Shown piece after piece: positions 37,605-47,320 of a stretch of 64,000 nucleotides of DNA. The notes beneath the pieces were generated by a model, which saw only the letters and a list, made by a program, of their open reading frames with translations, was not told where the DNA came from and made no database searches. Numbering within the stretch: the stretch's first letter is position 1; each line of letters begins with the position of its first letter. Source of the stretch: Arthrobacter yangruifuii (GTDB lineage: Bacteria; Actinomycetota; Actinomycetes; Actinomycetales; Micrococcaceae); NCBI RefSeq assembly GCF_009192775.1, contig NZ_VTFX01000001.1:186001-250000 (forward strand), given 5' to 3'. The position numbers were made by a program, and so were the translations under genes.

Positions 37605-38288
37605 CCCCGCATTAAGGCCGGTTCCTCCTGGCCCGGCATAAACTTTTTCAGGAATTTTATTGAAAGTACTAGGCAGGACCCTGATGCCTGTTGTACCTTT
37701 CTTTTGCAGGCACTTTTACGGCCTGCAGACCTAAATGGATTTCCGGCTTATGGCGCTGCTAGGCGTCCCCGTGCCGGGTCCAGGACCCCGGGTACCGCTA
37801 ACAGGAGGTGGAGATTGATGAATATTCATGGCATGCACGGTGCAGTCACCGGCGGCAATCTCCGGCCATCCTTCCGGGCTCCCCGGGTCCCGACTTCGGT
37901 CCCCGCGGGCCGGCTGTCTCCGCGGTTTACCGCGGCCACGGGCCTGCCGGGCGTTTCAGCGTAACAGCTGCCGCCCGGGCAACCGCCCACGCCGGCAACC
38001 GCCCGTCACGGTCACTTTGCCCCGCGCCACCGGCGCCGATGTCAGCACAGCTTCTTCGCCTGGACACCCCGGCGCCGCTTCCTTAAGGCGTCCGCGGTTT
38101 TTACGCATCTGCTGATCCGCAGCCGGTTTTCCCCTTTGAATGGCATTTTTACGTCATAGTCGGGCATTTCCCGAAAATCGCCTTGATGTGATTAGTTGCG
38201 CCGTTCCATAGGGTCTTCGCATCAATTGGATGCCTTTTACCCCGTTATTTCCCGTGCCCTATTCGGGCTTTTCCCGTCGGAGATTCCA
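37605..38288. other. Intergenic region with one possible micro-ORF
   Basis: Apart from the micro-ORF at 37818-37964 I see no gene. Relatively AT-rich sequence at 37640-37660 and 38120-38200 and a GC hairpin near 37771-37795 may be regulatory. No riboswitch class was recognised. Confidence 0.5.
37818..37964 (+). CDS. Possible 48-residue small protein
   Basis: ATG 37818 follows a near-perfect AGGAGGTG seven bases upstream, which is the main support. The peptide begins MNIHGMHGAVTGGN and is Pro/Arg/Gly-rich without a membrane helix or known motif. High GC at third positions fits coding but also fits the region. It could be a leader peptide. Family unknown. Confidence 0.4.
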   Translation: MNIHGMHGAVTGGNLRPSFRAPRVPTSVPAGRLSPRFTAATGLPGVSA

Positions 38289-38609
38289 GTGCCTAAATAT
38301 CCCCTGCCCAATACGAGCCTGCCCAATACGAGCCTGCCCAAAACCACCCTCCTCGAAAATGATCTCCCCACCCGGACCGGGCCGGGCAGCGACACCACCG
38401 GCAATGCCGTGCAGCTGCTTCCCCCCGCCAGGCCTCCGGAACAACCCGCTCCGCTCCTTCGACGTGTAGGGAAGGGGGTGTATCAGATGCTCAAGCGCCT
38501 GCGAAGCTCCTACCTCCGCTCCGAGGCCGTCCGTGAATCGCGCATGGACGCTGCGCTGAACGGCAGGGACGGCTATCTGCTCCTGCACTACTTCAATTCC
38601 GTCAAGTAA
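38289..38609 (+). CDS. Hypothetical small basic protein with an N-terminal pentapeptide repeat
   Basis: The 106-residue ORF starts at GTG 38289, with GGAG at 38279-38282. Its N terminus holds in-frame copies of LPNTS (15-bp DNA repeats at 38303-38332). A Pro-rich middle follows, and then a basic C-terminal half (LLRRVGKGVYQMLKRLRSSYLR) ending RDGYLLLHYFNSVK. The C-terminal half looks like a folded small protein. An internal ATG at 38488 with a purine-rich ribosome site would give just the last 40 residues. No family recognised. Confidence 0.45.
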   Translation: MPKYPLPNTSLPNTSLPKTTLLENDLPTRTGPGSDTTGNAVQLLPPARPPEQPAPLLRRVGKGVYQMLKRLRSSYLRSEAVRESRMDAALNGRDGYLLLHYFNSVK

Positions 38610-38620
38610 TCCCGCTCCGG

Positions 38621-38660
38621 CACAGCCCGGTCCTGCACGGCACAGCCCGGTCCTGCACGG
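38621..38660. repeat. Tandem 20-bp repeat
   Basis: CACAGCCCGGTCCTGCACGG occurs twice back to back (38621-38640, 38641-38660), and a third, diverged copy forms the left arm of the following hairpin. Confidence 0.85.
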
Positions 38661-38700
38661 CACTGCCCGGTCCCTCCGCGGGGGACCGGGCAGTGCCGTG
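38656..38700 (+). terminator. Strong 19-bp hairpin upstream of mshA
   Basis: Bases 38656-38674 pair perfectly with 38682-38700 around a 7-base loop. There is no U-run, so it may be a terminator or a structural or attenuation element before mshA. Confidence 0.6.
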
Positions 38701-38809
38701 CCGGGCCTGCGGCGGGCCGGGGAAACGTGTTCCGCATGACAGGAAACAAAGCTGCACCCCGCGGCGTTATAAAGTCGATAGAGAAGAAGTCTGTCAGGAA
38801 GGGAGCAAG

Positions 38810-40054
38810 GTGCCCCAGGTCAATCGCGTGGCCATGCTCTCCCTCCATACCTCCCCGCTTGAACAGCCAGGCTCCGGCGACGCCGGGGGCATGAACGTCT
38901 ACGTGCGCTCCGTGGCACTTGAACTTGCCCGCGCCGGGACCGAGGTTGAGATCTTCACCCGGGCCACGAACCCGCGGCTGACAGGGAACGTGGAACTGGC
39001 ACCCGGAGTCACCGTCCGCCATGTCACGGCGGGTCCGGTCCGGAAAGTACCCAAGGAACAACTGCCTTATCTGGATCTGGCCCATGCGGTGGCTGACGCG
39101 CAGCCGTTCCTGCTGGACGGTGGGTTTGACGTGGTGCACTCGCACTACTGGGTATCCGGTACCGCAGGGCTGTCCGTCGCGCAGCAGTGGGACCTTCCTC
39201 TGGTCCACACCATGCACACCATGGCCCGCGTCAAGAACCTCCAGGTCCAGCCCGGCGAAGCCGCGGAGCCGCAGGTCCGGATCGACGGAGAACAGCAGGT
39301 GGTCCGCGGGGCCACCCGCCTGATTGCCAATACCAGCACCGAAGCAGCCGAACTGGAAACGCTTTACGGCGCCGATCCTGCCGCCGTGGACGTGGTGGCG
39401 CCGGGCGTGGACCTGAATGTGTTTTCCCCCCGGGGCAGGACCGCGGTGCAGGCCGGGACGGGTTTCCCCCGCGGCGTTTTCCACGTGGTCTTCGCCGGGC
39501 GGATCCAGCGGCTGAAAGGCCCCCAGGTGCTGGTCGAGGCGGCCGCGGAACTGCGCAGGCGCCGTCCGGACATTCCCCTGCGGGTGAGCATCCTCGGCGC
39601 CGGCAGCGGCTCTTCCGTCCTGGACCTTGCCCCGCTGATCCGCAGGCTGGGCCTGCAGGACACTGTGTTCCTGCGCCCGCCCGTGGGGTCCCACCAGCTG
39701 GCCGACTGGTTCCGCGCAGCAGACGTTGTTGCCGTGCCGTCCTTCAGCGAATCGTTTGGCCTGGTTGCCCTCGAGGCCCAGGCCTGCGGTACCCCCGTCC
39801 TAGCCGCGAATGTGGGCGGGCTGCCCAAGGCCGTGCATCACGGCCGAAGCGGCGTCCTGGTGGACGGACACGCTCCCGGCCGGTGGGCCGCGGAACTGGA
39901 GGCACTCTACGAAGGCCCCGAACGCCGTCGGGCGCTGGGGGAAGGTGCGGCTGCGCACGCCCAGGCGTTCGGCTGGCGCCGGACGGCCATGCTGACGGCG
40001 GAAAGCTACCGGGAGGCCGCGGACCAGTTCGCCAGCCGCTCCGTCCGCAAATAG
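38810..40054 (+). CDS. mshA: D-inositol-3-phosphate glycosyltransferase (MshA)
   Basis: This 414-residue GT-B retaining glycosyltransferase adds GlcNAc from UDP-GlcNAc to inositol-3-phosphate, the first step of mycothiol synthesis. It has the N-terminal acceptor loop GSGDAGGMNVYVRSVALELA, then VVHSHYWVSG, and the donor site SFSESFGLVALEAQACGTPV with the EX7E motif. GTG 38810 gives the family start MPQVNRVAMLSLHTSP, with GGAAGGGAG upstream. The ino1 gene 3.2 kb away makes its substrate. Other GT4 functions are less likely because of the exact MshA-type N terminus. Confidence 0.92.
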   Translation: MPQVNRVAMLSLHTSPLEQPGSGDAGGMNVYVRSVALELARAGTEVEIFTRATNPRLTGNVELAPGVTVRHVTAGPVRKVPKEQLPYLDLAHAVADAQPFLLDGGFDVVHSHYWVSGTAGLSVAQQWDLPLVHTMHTMARVKNLQVQPGEAAEPQVRIDGEQQVVRGATRLIANTSTEAAELETLYGADPAAVDVVAPGVDLNVFSPRGRTAVQAGTGFPRGVFHVVFAGRIQRLKGPQVLVEAAAELRRRRPDIPLRVSILGAGSGSSVLDLAPLIRRLGLQDTVFLRPPVGSHQLADWFRAADVVAVPSFSESFGLVALEAQACGTPVLAANVGGLPKAVHHGRSGVLVDGHAPGRWAAELEALYEGPERRRALGEGAAAHAQAFGWRRTAMLTAESYREAADQFASRSVRK

Positions 40055-40163
40055 GCCAAACCGGCCCCGGCGTCCCGGCACTGCTGATAGCTTGGCTTCC
40101 ATCCAAAGACCAGCAGCCGTCGAGTGACATCCGTTGACGGCACAGCGGAAGGAACGCAGACCC

Positions 40164-41849
40164 ATGCGTATCAGTGCCGAGATGCCCTCCGACCTGGAAA
40201 TCTCCCGGGCGGCCCGCCTGCTGCCCATCACCGAGGTTGCCCGAGCCGCGTCGATTCCCGACGCCGCACTGGAATCCTACGGACGGTACAAGGCGAAGAT
40301 CGACCCGGCCCTCCTCCGGGAGGATTCGGCCCGCGGCCGGGTGGTTCTGGTCACTGCCATGAGTCCCACGCCTGCCGGCGAAGGCAAATCAACTGTCACG
40401 GTGGGACTGGCGGACTCCCTGCACCGGGCAGGCCAAAACGTGATGATCGCCCTTCGCGAGCCGTCCATGGGGCCGGTTCTCGGCATGAAGGGCGGCGCCA
40501 CGGGCGGCGGTTATTCACAGGTGGTGCCCATGGAAGACATCAACCTGCATTTCACCGGCGATTTCCACGCCATTACCTCAGCCAACAACGCGCTTGCCGC
40601 GCTGCTGGACAATCACATCTACCAGGGCAACCAACTGGGCCTGGATCCGCGCCGCATCACTATTAAACGTGTCCTGGACATGAATGACCGCGCACTGCGC
40701 GACGTCGTCATCGGCCTGGGCGGCCCGGCCCAGGGCGTGCCGCGCCAGGACGGCTTCGACATCACCGTGGCCTCGGAAGTGATGGCGGTTTTCTGCCTGG
40801 CCCGGAACCTTACGGACCTCACGGACCGCCTGTCCCGTATCACCGTGGGCTACACCTACGACCGCCGGCCCGTCACCGTAGCCGATCTCGGAGCCCAGGG
40901 CGCCATGACGCTGCTGCTGCGTGACGCACTGAAACCGAACCTGGTGCAGACCCTGGCCGGCACCCCGGCGCTGGTCCACGGGGGACCGTTCGCCAATATT
41001 GCGCACGGCTGCAATTCGGTGATTGCCACTTCCGCGGCGCTGCGCCTGGCTGATGTGGTGGTGACCGAAGCCGGGTTCGGGGCTGACCTCGGGGCGGAGA
41101 AGTATCTGGACATCAAGTCCCGGGTGGCGGATGTTGCCCCGGACGCCGTGGTGGTCGTGGCGACCGTCCGTGCGTTGAAAATGCACGGAGGCGTGTCCAG
41201 GAACAGCCTGGCGGCGGAAAACCTTCCGGCGCTGCAGGCCGGCGTCGTCAACCTGCACCGGCATCTGGACAATGTCCGCCGGTTCGGGATCAACCCCGTG
41301 GTGGCGGTCAACCGCTTCACCACGGATACGGACGCCGAACTGGGCTGGCTCATGAACTGGTGCGCCGAACAGGGCGTCAGTGCCGCGGTGGCCGAAGTAT
41401 GGGAGAACGGCGGCGGCGGGCCGGGCGGTGACGACCTGGCGGCGGCCGTGCTCCGGGCCCTGGAACGGCCGGCGGACTTCCGGTTCCTCTACCCGGACGA
41501 GATGCCGGTGGCAGAGAAGATCCGTACCGTGGCCCGGCAGATCTACGGTGCCGCAGACGTCGAATTTGCTCCGCCCGCACTGCGCCGCCTGGAGGAGATC
41601 GCCGCGCGCGGACTGGAGCACCTGCCGGTCTGCATGGCCAAGACGCCCTATTCCTTCTCCGACGATCCGGCCGTGCCGGGCGCACCGTCGGGCTTCACCC
41701 TGCATGTGCGGGATCTGTCCATCAAGACCGGGGCAGGTTTCGTGGTGGCATTGACCGGCGCGGTCATGACCATGCCGGGACTGCCCAAGGAACCGGCGGC
41801 GCTGCGCATGGGCGTGGCCGCGGACGGAACGCCGAGCGGCCTCATCTAG
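40164..41849 (+). CDS. fhs: Formate-tetrahydrofolate ligase
   Basis: The 561-residue enzyme makes 10-formyl-tetrahydrofolate from formate, ATP and THF. It shows the P-loop [40 protein letters not shown] and [16 protein letters not shown], and the ending typical of the family ([15 protein letters not shown]). Length is usual for the monofunctional form. ATG 40164 has GGAAGGAACG upstream. It faces ino1 across a strong terminator. Confidence 0.97.
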   Translation: MRISAEMPSDLEISRAARLLPITEVARAASIPDAALESYGRYKAKIDPALLREDSARGRVVLVTAMSPTPAGEGKSTVTVGLADSLHRAGQNVMIALREPSMGPVLGMKGGATGGGYSQVVPMEDINLHFTGDFHAITSANNALAALLDNHIYQGNQLGLDPRRITIKRVLDMNDRALRDVVIGLGGPAQGVPRQDGFDITVASEVMAVFCLARNLTDLTDRLSRITVGYTYDRRPVTVADLGAQGAMTLLLRDALKPNLVQTLAGTPALVHGGPFANIAHGCNSVIATSAALRLADVVVTEAGFGADLGAEKYLDIKSRVADVAPDAVVVVATVRALKMHGGVSRNSLAAENLPALQAGVVNLHRHLDNVRRFGINPVVAVNRFTTDTDAELGWLMNWCAEQGVSAAVAEVWENGGGGPGGDDLAAAVLRALERPADFRFLYPDEMPVAEKIRTVARQIYGAADVEFAPPALRRLEEIAARGLEHLPVCMAKTPYSFSDDPAVPGAPSGFTLHVRDLSIKTGAGFVVALTGAVMTMPGLPKEPAALRMGVAADGTPSGLI

Positions 41850-41871
41850 GGTTCCATCCGCTGACACGGCA

Positions 41872-41909
41872 AGGCCCCCGGCTCCGGAACGTTCCGGAGC
41901 CGGGGGCCT
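41872..41909. terminator. Bidirectional terminator between fhs and ino1
   Basis: A perfect 19-bp inverted repeat without spacer (41872-41890 with 41891-41909) lies between the convergent stops. Confidence 0.85.
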
Positions 41910-41924
41910 GATGCTGCCGGGGGT

Positions 41925-43010
41925 TTAGCGTTCAACCTCGCCGCGGATGAACTGCTCCACTTTTTCCTTGGCGATGTCGTCGTTGTACTGCTCCGGCGGA
42001 GACTTCATGAAGTAGCTCGAAGCCGAAAGGATCGGTCCGCCGATGCCCCGGTCCAGGGCAATCTTGGCGGCGCGCACGGCGTCGATGATGACGCCGGCGG
42101 AGTTGGGGGAGTCCCAGACCTCCAGCTTGTATTCCAGGGACACCGGAGCGTCGCCGAAGTTGCGGCCCTCGAGGCGCACGAAGGCCCACTTGCGGTCATC
42201 CAGCCAGGCAACGTAGTCCGACGGGCCAATGTGGACGTCGTCGGCCTTCAGGTCGGCGGACGTGTTGGAGGTGACGGCCTGGGTCTTGGAGATCTTCTTG
42301 GACTCCAGGCGCTCACGCTCAAGCATGTTCTTGAAGTCCATGTTGCCGCCGACGTTCAGCTGGTACGTGCGGTCCAGGACCACGCCGCGGTCCTCGAACA
42401 GTTTGGCCATCACGCGGTGGGTAATGGTGGCGCCGATCTGGCTCTTGATGTCATCGCCGATAATCGGGACGCCGGCAGCGGTGAACTTGTCCGCCCACTC
42501 CTTGGTGCCGGCAATGAAAACGGGCAGTGCATTCACGAAGGCAACGCCGGCGTCGATGGCGCACTGCGCGTAGAACTTTGCAGCCTGCTCGGAGCCCACG
42601 GGCAGGTAGCAGACCATGACGTCCACGGCGTTGTCCCGCAGGGCAGCGACAATGTCCACCGGCGAGGCATCGGATTCGGTGATGGTTTCCCGGTAGTACT
42701 TGCCCAGCCCGTCCAGCGTGTGCCCGCGCTGCACCGTGATGCCGGTCTGCGGAACGTCGGCAATCTTGATGGTGTTGTTTTCGCTTGCACCGATTGCGTC
42801 AGCCAGGTCGAGGCCGACCTTCTTGCTGTCGACGTCGAAGGCTGCGACGAACTGGACGTCATTGACGTGGTAGTCGCCGAACTTGACGTGCATCAGGCCA
42901 GGGACGGTTTCGTTGGGGTCGGCACTGCGGTAGTACTGGACACCCTGCACCAGCGAAGCTGCACAGTTTCCAACACCGACAATTGCCACCCGAATGGGGT
43001 TCTCGGACAC
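41925..43010 (-). CDS. ino1: Inositol-3-phosphate synthase
   Basis: The 361-residue NAD-dependent enzyme converts glucose-6-phosphate to inositol-3-phosphate for mycothiol and phosphatidylinositol. It starts [20 protein letters not shown] (NAD Rossmann motif) at GTG 43010 with AAAGGAGAACT just upstream. It continues [31 protein letters not shown] and [11 protein letters not shown], all typical of the actinobacterial short form. The pairing with mshA nearby supports a mycothiol role. Confidence 0.97.
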   Translation of the reverse strand: MSENPIRVAIVGVGNCAASLVQGVQYYRSADPNETVPGLMHVKFGDYHVNDVQFVAAFDVDSKKVGLDLADAIGASENNTIKIADVPQTGITVQRGHTLDGLGKYYRETITESDASPVDIVAALRDNAVDVMVCYLPVGSEQAAKFYAQCAIDAGVAFVNALPVFIAGTKEWADKFTAAGVPIIGDDIKSQIGATITHRVMAKLFEDRGVVLDRTYQLNVGGNMDFKNMLERERLESKKISKTQAVTSNTSADLKADDVHIGPSDYVAWLDDRKWAFVRLEGRNFGDAPVSLEYKLEVWDSPNSAGVIIDAVRAAKIALDRGIGGPILSASSYFMKSPPEQYNDDIAKEKVEQFIRGEVER

Positions 43011-43184
43011 AGTTCTCCTTTGAAGAAAATGTTGAACGCCCGCCGCGGGCGCAGACAACCCCCACAGTCTACGTGCAACGGATCACATCCGAGGTTTAGC
43101 CAGGCCCGGCCGGGTCCCGCAGCCCGCGGCACCCGGCGTCGAAGCCGCGCCGGAGGCCGCGGCCGTCTGATGGATACTTGACCC

Positions 43185-44645
43185 ATGCAGCCCAACTCCC
43201 GGCGCGGTCCGCAGCGCATTGCGGCGCCGTCCCGCAATGACCCGTTCCTGCGGAAGTTCTCGGAGGGCATCGGCGGCCCGCTCGGCCGGCATGCCGCCCC
43301 GGGCATCGTGTCGCCGGGATTCTTCACCGTGGAACGGGTGCTGATCCTGTTCACCACTGCAGCCGCGCTGCTGGCCGTCCTGGTCAAAACCCCCTGCCGG
43401 GCCGGCGGGTGGGGCACCTCCGAGCAGTTTTATGCCGCCTGCTATTCGGACTGGCCGGAGCTCTTCCGCACCCGGGGGCTGGGGGACGGAGTTTTTCCCT
43501 TCTTCACGGAGGGCGCGTTTTTTGAGTACCCGGTCCTCCTGGGGCTCCTGGCCGGTGCCGCCGCCCTGTTGGTGCCCGGTGACGGCGCAACGGCGCTGAG
43601 GTCCCTGCAGTTCTTCGACGTGAACGCGGTGCTGGCCACGGGCGCGTGGATCGCCACGGTCATCGCCACCATGCGCCTGGCCGGGCGCCGGCCCTGGGAT
43701 GCCGCCATGGTGGCCGTGGCCCCGGCGGCGGTCCTGTCCATGTTCATCAACTGGGACATCTTTGCCGTGATGCTTGCCACGCTGGGCATGCTGGCGTTCG
43801 CCCGGAACCGGCCGGTGGCGGCGGGGGTGCTGATAGGGCTGGGGACCGCGTTGAAGCTCTACCCGGTGTTGATCCTCGGCGCCGTGCTTGTGCTCGCACT
43901 GCGGACCCCGCGCCCGCGCCCGGCGGTCCTGGCCTTTGCCGCCGCGGCGGTCACCTGGCTGGCGGTGAACCTTCCCTTCCTGCTCCGGGACTACGAGTCC
44001 TGGCGCTTCTTCCTGACCTTCACCGCGGACCGACCGGCCGGCTACTCCTCCGTCTGGTTCGCCTGGAACCTGACGGTGGAACAGGCCGGCGGAACCGGCG
44101 TCGGCGCGGAGTTCATCAATGTCTGGGCCTACCTGCTTTTCGCGCTTGCATGCGGAGGAATCGCCGTGCTGGCGCTTCGGGCCCGGCGCCGGCCGCGTAT
44201 GGCGCAGCTGGTTTTCCTGATCGTGGCGGCGTTCATCCTGACCAACAAGGTGTACTCCCCGCAGTTTGTCCTCTGGCTCCTTCCGCTGGCCGCCCTCGCC
44301 CGGCCCAGATGGCTCGACTTCCTGATCTGGCAGTTCTTCGAAGTGATGCACTGGTGGGCCATCTGGCTGTACCTCGCCAAGGAAACGTCCGGCGGCGCGG
44401 CGCAGAACAACCTCGATTCGCCCTATTACGTGCTGGCCGTCATGGGCCATGTGCTGGCCACCGGCTACCTGATGGTCCGCGTGGTTTCCGACATCCTGGA
44501 GCCCGACGGCGACCCGGTGCGCCGCTCCGGCGTCGATGATCCCCAGGGCGGGCCCTTTGACGGTGCCCCGGACCGCTGGGTGCTGCGCAGGCGAAGGCCG
44601 GTATCCTTGGAAACGCATGCGGCCCCGGCGAAAGAAGCACAGTGA
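43185..44645 (+). CDS. GT87-type (DUF2029) membrane glycosyltransferase
   Basis: The 486-residue polytopic protein has about ten membrane helices and a basic N terminus. An early acidic loop contains CYSDWPEL; FFTEGAFFEYP and LINW/FINWD motifs follow. KVYSPQFVLWLLPL near the C-terminal helices matches polyprenyl-phosphate-mannose-dependent alpha-mannosyltransferases of the GT87/DUF2029 family. The likely acceptor is a lipoglycan or glycolipid, but this is not readable. ATG 43185. It overlaps the femAB-like gene by four bases, so cotranslation is likely. Confidence 0.85.
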   Translation: MQPNSRRGPQRIAAPSRNDPFLRKFSEGIGGPLGRHAAPGIVSPGFFTVERVLILFTTAAALLAVLVKTPCRAGGWGTSEQFYAACYSDWPELFRTRGLGDGVFPFFTEGAFFEYPVLLGLLAGAAALLVPGDGATALRSLQFFDVNAVLATGAWIATVIATMRLAGRRPWDAAMVAVAPAAVLSMFINWDIFAVMLATLGMLAFARNRPVAAGVLIGLGTALKLYPVLILGAVLVLALRTPRPRPAVLAFAAAAVTWLAVNLPFLLRDYESWRFFLTFTADRPAGYSSVWFAWNLTVEQAGGTGVGAEFINVWAYLLFALACGGIAVLALRARRRPRMAQLVFLIVAAFILTNKVYSPQFVLWLLPLAALARPRWLDFLIWQFFEVMHWWAIWLYLAKETSGGAAQNNLDSPYYVLAVMGHVLATGYLMVRVVSDILEPDGDPVRRSGVDDPQGGPFDGAPDRWVLRRRRPVSLETHAAPAKEAQ

Positions 44646-45733
44646 CCCCCGTTCCATACCGTTCCGAGCAGCTCAGCAACGAGGAGTTCGAGGCGCTCGC
44701 CGCCGCGCACCCCGATGTGGTGATTCCGCTGGAGCAGACCCCGTACTGGGCGGATTTTGAGCGGAAACTCGGCCGCAGCCCGTACGGCATCTGGGCCTAT
44801 TACGACGGCGGCACGCTGGTTGCCACCGCGAGCTACCTCCGCTCCGAACGGCGGCTGCGTCCGTCGCTGGTAGTGGTCAACGGTCCCGTCTGGTTCGCCA
44901 AGCGCACGCACAACGCCGAAGCGCGGCTGGTCTCCACGGTGCAGGAACAGTTCCGGGCAGATCCCGCCGTGGACCCCCTGTATATCCGCATGCAGATTGA
45001 GCATCCGCAGCCTCCGGTCACCGGGCCGCTGGAACACGGCTGGTACGAACGCGAAATCGTGGTTGACCTCACCCCGGACACGGATCAGATCTTCGCGTCC
45101 TTCCGTTCCAATGCGCGGAACCTGATCCGCAAGGCCGAGAAGCTGGGCGTTAAGGTCCAGACCATTGAGCAAAGCCGGTGGGCCGAGGTGTTCCGCACGG
45201 AGCTCTTCCCGATCATGCAGGAAACCGCTTCGCGGGACGGCTTCTCCAGCTTCGAATCCACCTTCTACGAAACCCTGCTCACCGAACTCGGCGACCATCT
45301 GCGCCTCATGGTGGCGTACATGGACGGGCAGGCCGTGTCCTGGCTGATCACCACCGAGTACCGCGGGTACTCCGTCTACTATTTCGCGGCCAGCTCGCAC
45401 AGTGCCCGGAAGACCAACGCGCCCTACCTGCTGCTCTGGGAGGCCTTCAAGGTGCTCAAGGAGGCGGGAAACACGGCGTGCGGCCTGACCGGCATTGTCA
45501 GTGACAACTATCCGAGCCTGATCAACGTCACCACGTTCAAACGGAACTTCTCCAAGACCGTGGTCAGCATTCCCACCACCTATGACATTCCCCTGCATCC
45601 GCTGCGGTACGCTCTGGTGGCAAACGCCCTGAAGGTGCGGCGCGAGGCGCCCGCGAAGCTGCGCAGCCTCCCGGCATCCGCCAAGGGGCTCGCGGGCCGG
45701 ATCACCGGACGGAAGGGCGGCGGGGAAGCCTAA
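44642..45733 (+). CDS. FemAB-family aminoacyltransferase (peptidoglycan bridge)
   Basis: The 363-residue protein has the two GNAT-like folds of FemX/FemAB enzymes (early TPYWADFERKLGRSPYGIW; later FRSNARNLIRKAEKLGVKV). The family motif SWLITTEYRGYSVYYF-AASS and the end VTTFKRNFSKTVV are also present. These enzymes use aminoacyl-tRNA to add residues to the lipid II peptide. The GTG at 44642 overlaps the previous stop. No coiled-coil tRNA-synthetase-like insertion is seen. Amino-acid specificity is unknown. Confidence 0.9.
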   Translation: MTPVPYRSEQLSNEEFEALAAAHPDVVIPLEQTPYWADFERKLGRSPYGIWAYYDGGTLVATASYLRSERRLRPSLVVVNGPVWFAKRTHNAEARLVSTVQEQFRADPAVDPLYIRMQIEHPQPPVTGPLEHGWYEREIVVDLTPDTDQIFASFRSNARNLIRKAEKLGVKVQTIEQSRWAEVFRTELFPIMQETASRDGFSSFESTFYETLLTELGDHLRLMVAYMDGQAVSWLITTEYRGYSVYYFAASSHSARKTNAPYLLLWEAFKVLKEAGNTACGLTGIVSDNYPSLINVTTFKRNFSKTVVSIPTTYDIPLHPLRYALVANALKVRREAPAKLRSLPASAKGLAGRITGRKGGGEA

Positions 45734-47173
45734 ATGAGTGATGTCAGTGTAGTCGGGGCCGGTCCCAACGGACTCGCGGCCGCGGTCATCATGGCCCGCG
45801 CCGGCCTCACTGTCCGGGTGTTCGAAACAGGGTCCACGGTGGGCGGCGGCAGCCGTACCAAGGAACTTCTGGAACCCGGCCACCTGCACGACATCTGCTC
45901 CGCGGTACACCCCATGGCCCTGGCCTCCCCGTTCTTTCGGAGCTTTGAACTCCAGAAGCGGATAGACCTGGTTGTTCCGGAGATTTCCTATGCCTCACCG
46001 CTCGACGGCGGACGGGCGGCACTGGCGTATCGGGACCTGGACCGGACCGTGGCCGGGCTGGGACGCGACGGTGCTGCCTACCGGCGCCTGATGGAGCCGC
46101 TGGTGAAGCGCAGCGAAGCCGTCACCGAACTGCTGATGGGCTCGCTGCTGAGCGTTCCCCGGGATCCGATTGCACTGGCGGGCTTCGGCCTGGCTGCCCT
46201 GGACCAGGGCACCCCCCTGTGGAACCGGCGGTTCGTGGAGGACGCCGCTCCGGCCCTGCTCTCCGGAGTCGCGGCACACCCCGTGGGCAGAATGCCCTCG
46301 CTGCCTTCCGCGGGCGGCGGCCTGATGCTGGGCACCCTGGCCCACTCGGTCGGCTGGCCCCTCCCGGTGGGCGGTTCGCAGGCGATCGCCGAGGCAATGG
46401 CCGATGACCTGCGGGCCCACGGCGGCACGATTTCCACCGGCCACCGGATCACCTCCCTGGACGAGGTGGCGGATTCCCGCGCGGTCATCCTGGACGTCTC
46501 CCCGTCGGTACTGCTGGAGCTGGGCGGGGACCGGCTGCCGCCGCGCTACGCCAGGGCCCTGGAACGGTTCCGCTACGGGAACGCTGCATGCAAGGTGGAC
46601 TTCATCCTCTCCGGCCCGGTGCCGTGGACCAATCCGGAGATGGCGCACACGGGAACCGCCCATCTGGCCGGCACCCGGGCGGAACTGGCGGCGGCCGAGG
46701 ATGACGTCGCCTCCGGACGGCATCCGCGCCGCCCTTACGTGCTGCTCTCCCAGCCCAGCGGCTTCGACCCCACCCGCGCCCCCGCAGGCCGCCACATCCT
46801 CTGGTCCTACTGCCATGTGCCGGCCGGTTCCACGGTGGACATGACCGAAGCGGTCACGGCCCAGATTGAGCGTTTCGCCCCCGGTTTCCGTGACGTGATT
46901 GTCCGGTCGCAGGTCACGACGGCGGCGGATCTGGCGCAGTACAACGCCAACTACGTGGGCGGCGACTTCGGCGGCGGAGCCGTAACGCTGGCCCAGATGC
47001 TGATCCGGCCGGTCCTGTCGCCGAAACCGTGGCGTACCCGGGTTCCCGGCGTTTACCTCAGTTCCGCCTCCACCCCGCCGGGACCCGGAGTGCACGGGAT
47101 GGGCGGCCTGCACTCAGCCCGGCTGGCGCTCAAGGATGTGTTCGGCCTGCCGGTGCCCTCACTGGCCCCCTAG
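45734..47173 (+). CDS. Phytoene-desaturase-like FAD-dependent oxidoreductase
   Basis: The 479-residue flavoprotein has an N-terminal dinucleotide site (GAGPNGLAAAVIMARAGL) and the C-terminal FAD motif GVHGMGGLHSARLAL typical of the CrtI/amine-oxidase-like family. ATG 45734 directly follows the stop of the FemAB-like gene, so it belongs to the same operon. It is not next to carotenoid genes, and its substrate cannot be deduced. YVGGDFGGGAVTLAQM is a family hallmark. Confidence 0.88.
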   Translation: MSDVSVVGAGPNGLAAAVIMARAGLTVRVFETGSTVGGGSRTKELLEPGHLHDICSAVHPMALASPFFRSFELQKRIDLVVPEISYASPLDGGRAALAYRDLDRTVAGLGRDGAAYRRLMEPLVKRSEAVTELLMGSLLSVPRDPIALAGFGLAALDQGTPLWNRRFVEDAAPALLSGVAAHPVGRMPSLPSAGGGLMLGTLAHSVGWPLPVGGSQAIAEAMADDLRAHGGTISTGHRITSLDEVADSRAVILDVSPSVLLELGGDRLPPRYARALERFRYGNAACKVDFILSGPVPWTNPEMAHTGTAHLAGTRAELAAAEDDVASGRHPRRPYVLLSQPSGFDPTRAPAGRHILWSYCHVPAGSTVDMTEAVTAQIERFAPGFRDVIVRSQVTTAADLAQYNANYVGGDFGGGAVTLAQMLIRPVLSPKPWRTRVPGVYLSSASTPPGPGVHGMGGLHSARLALKDVFGLPVPSLAP

Positions 47174-47320
47174 GGCGGCGTCCACGCACGCCGGACCCGG
47201 TGTGGACGGCCCGGCGGAACCCCTGATCCGCATGGTCGGGGGAGATTGTGGGCCATGCCGCAAAACCTTGTAAGTTATCGGGTACCGGCGCCGCAGCGGT
47301 ACCGAAACAGGGAAAACGTC

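Noticed and set aside
41872-41909. Insertion-sequence end from a long inverted repeat
   Set aside because: It is an uninterrupted palindrome between two convergent stops, as expected for a terminator; there is no transposase nearby.
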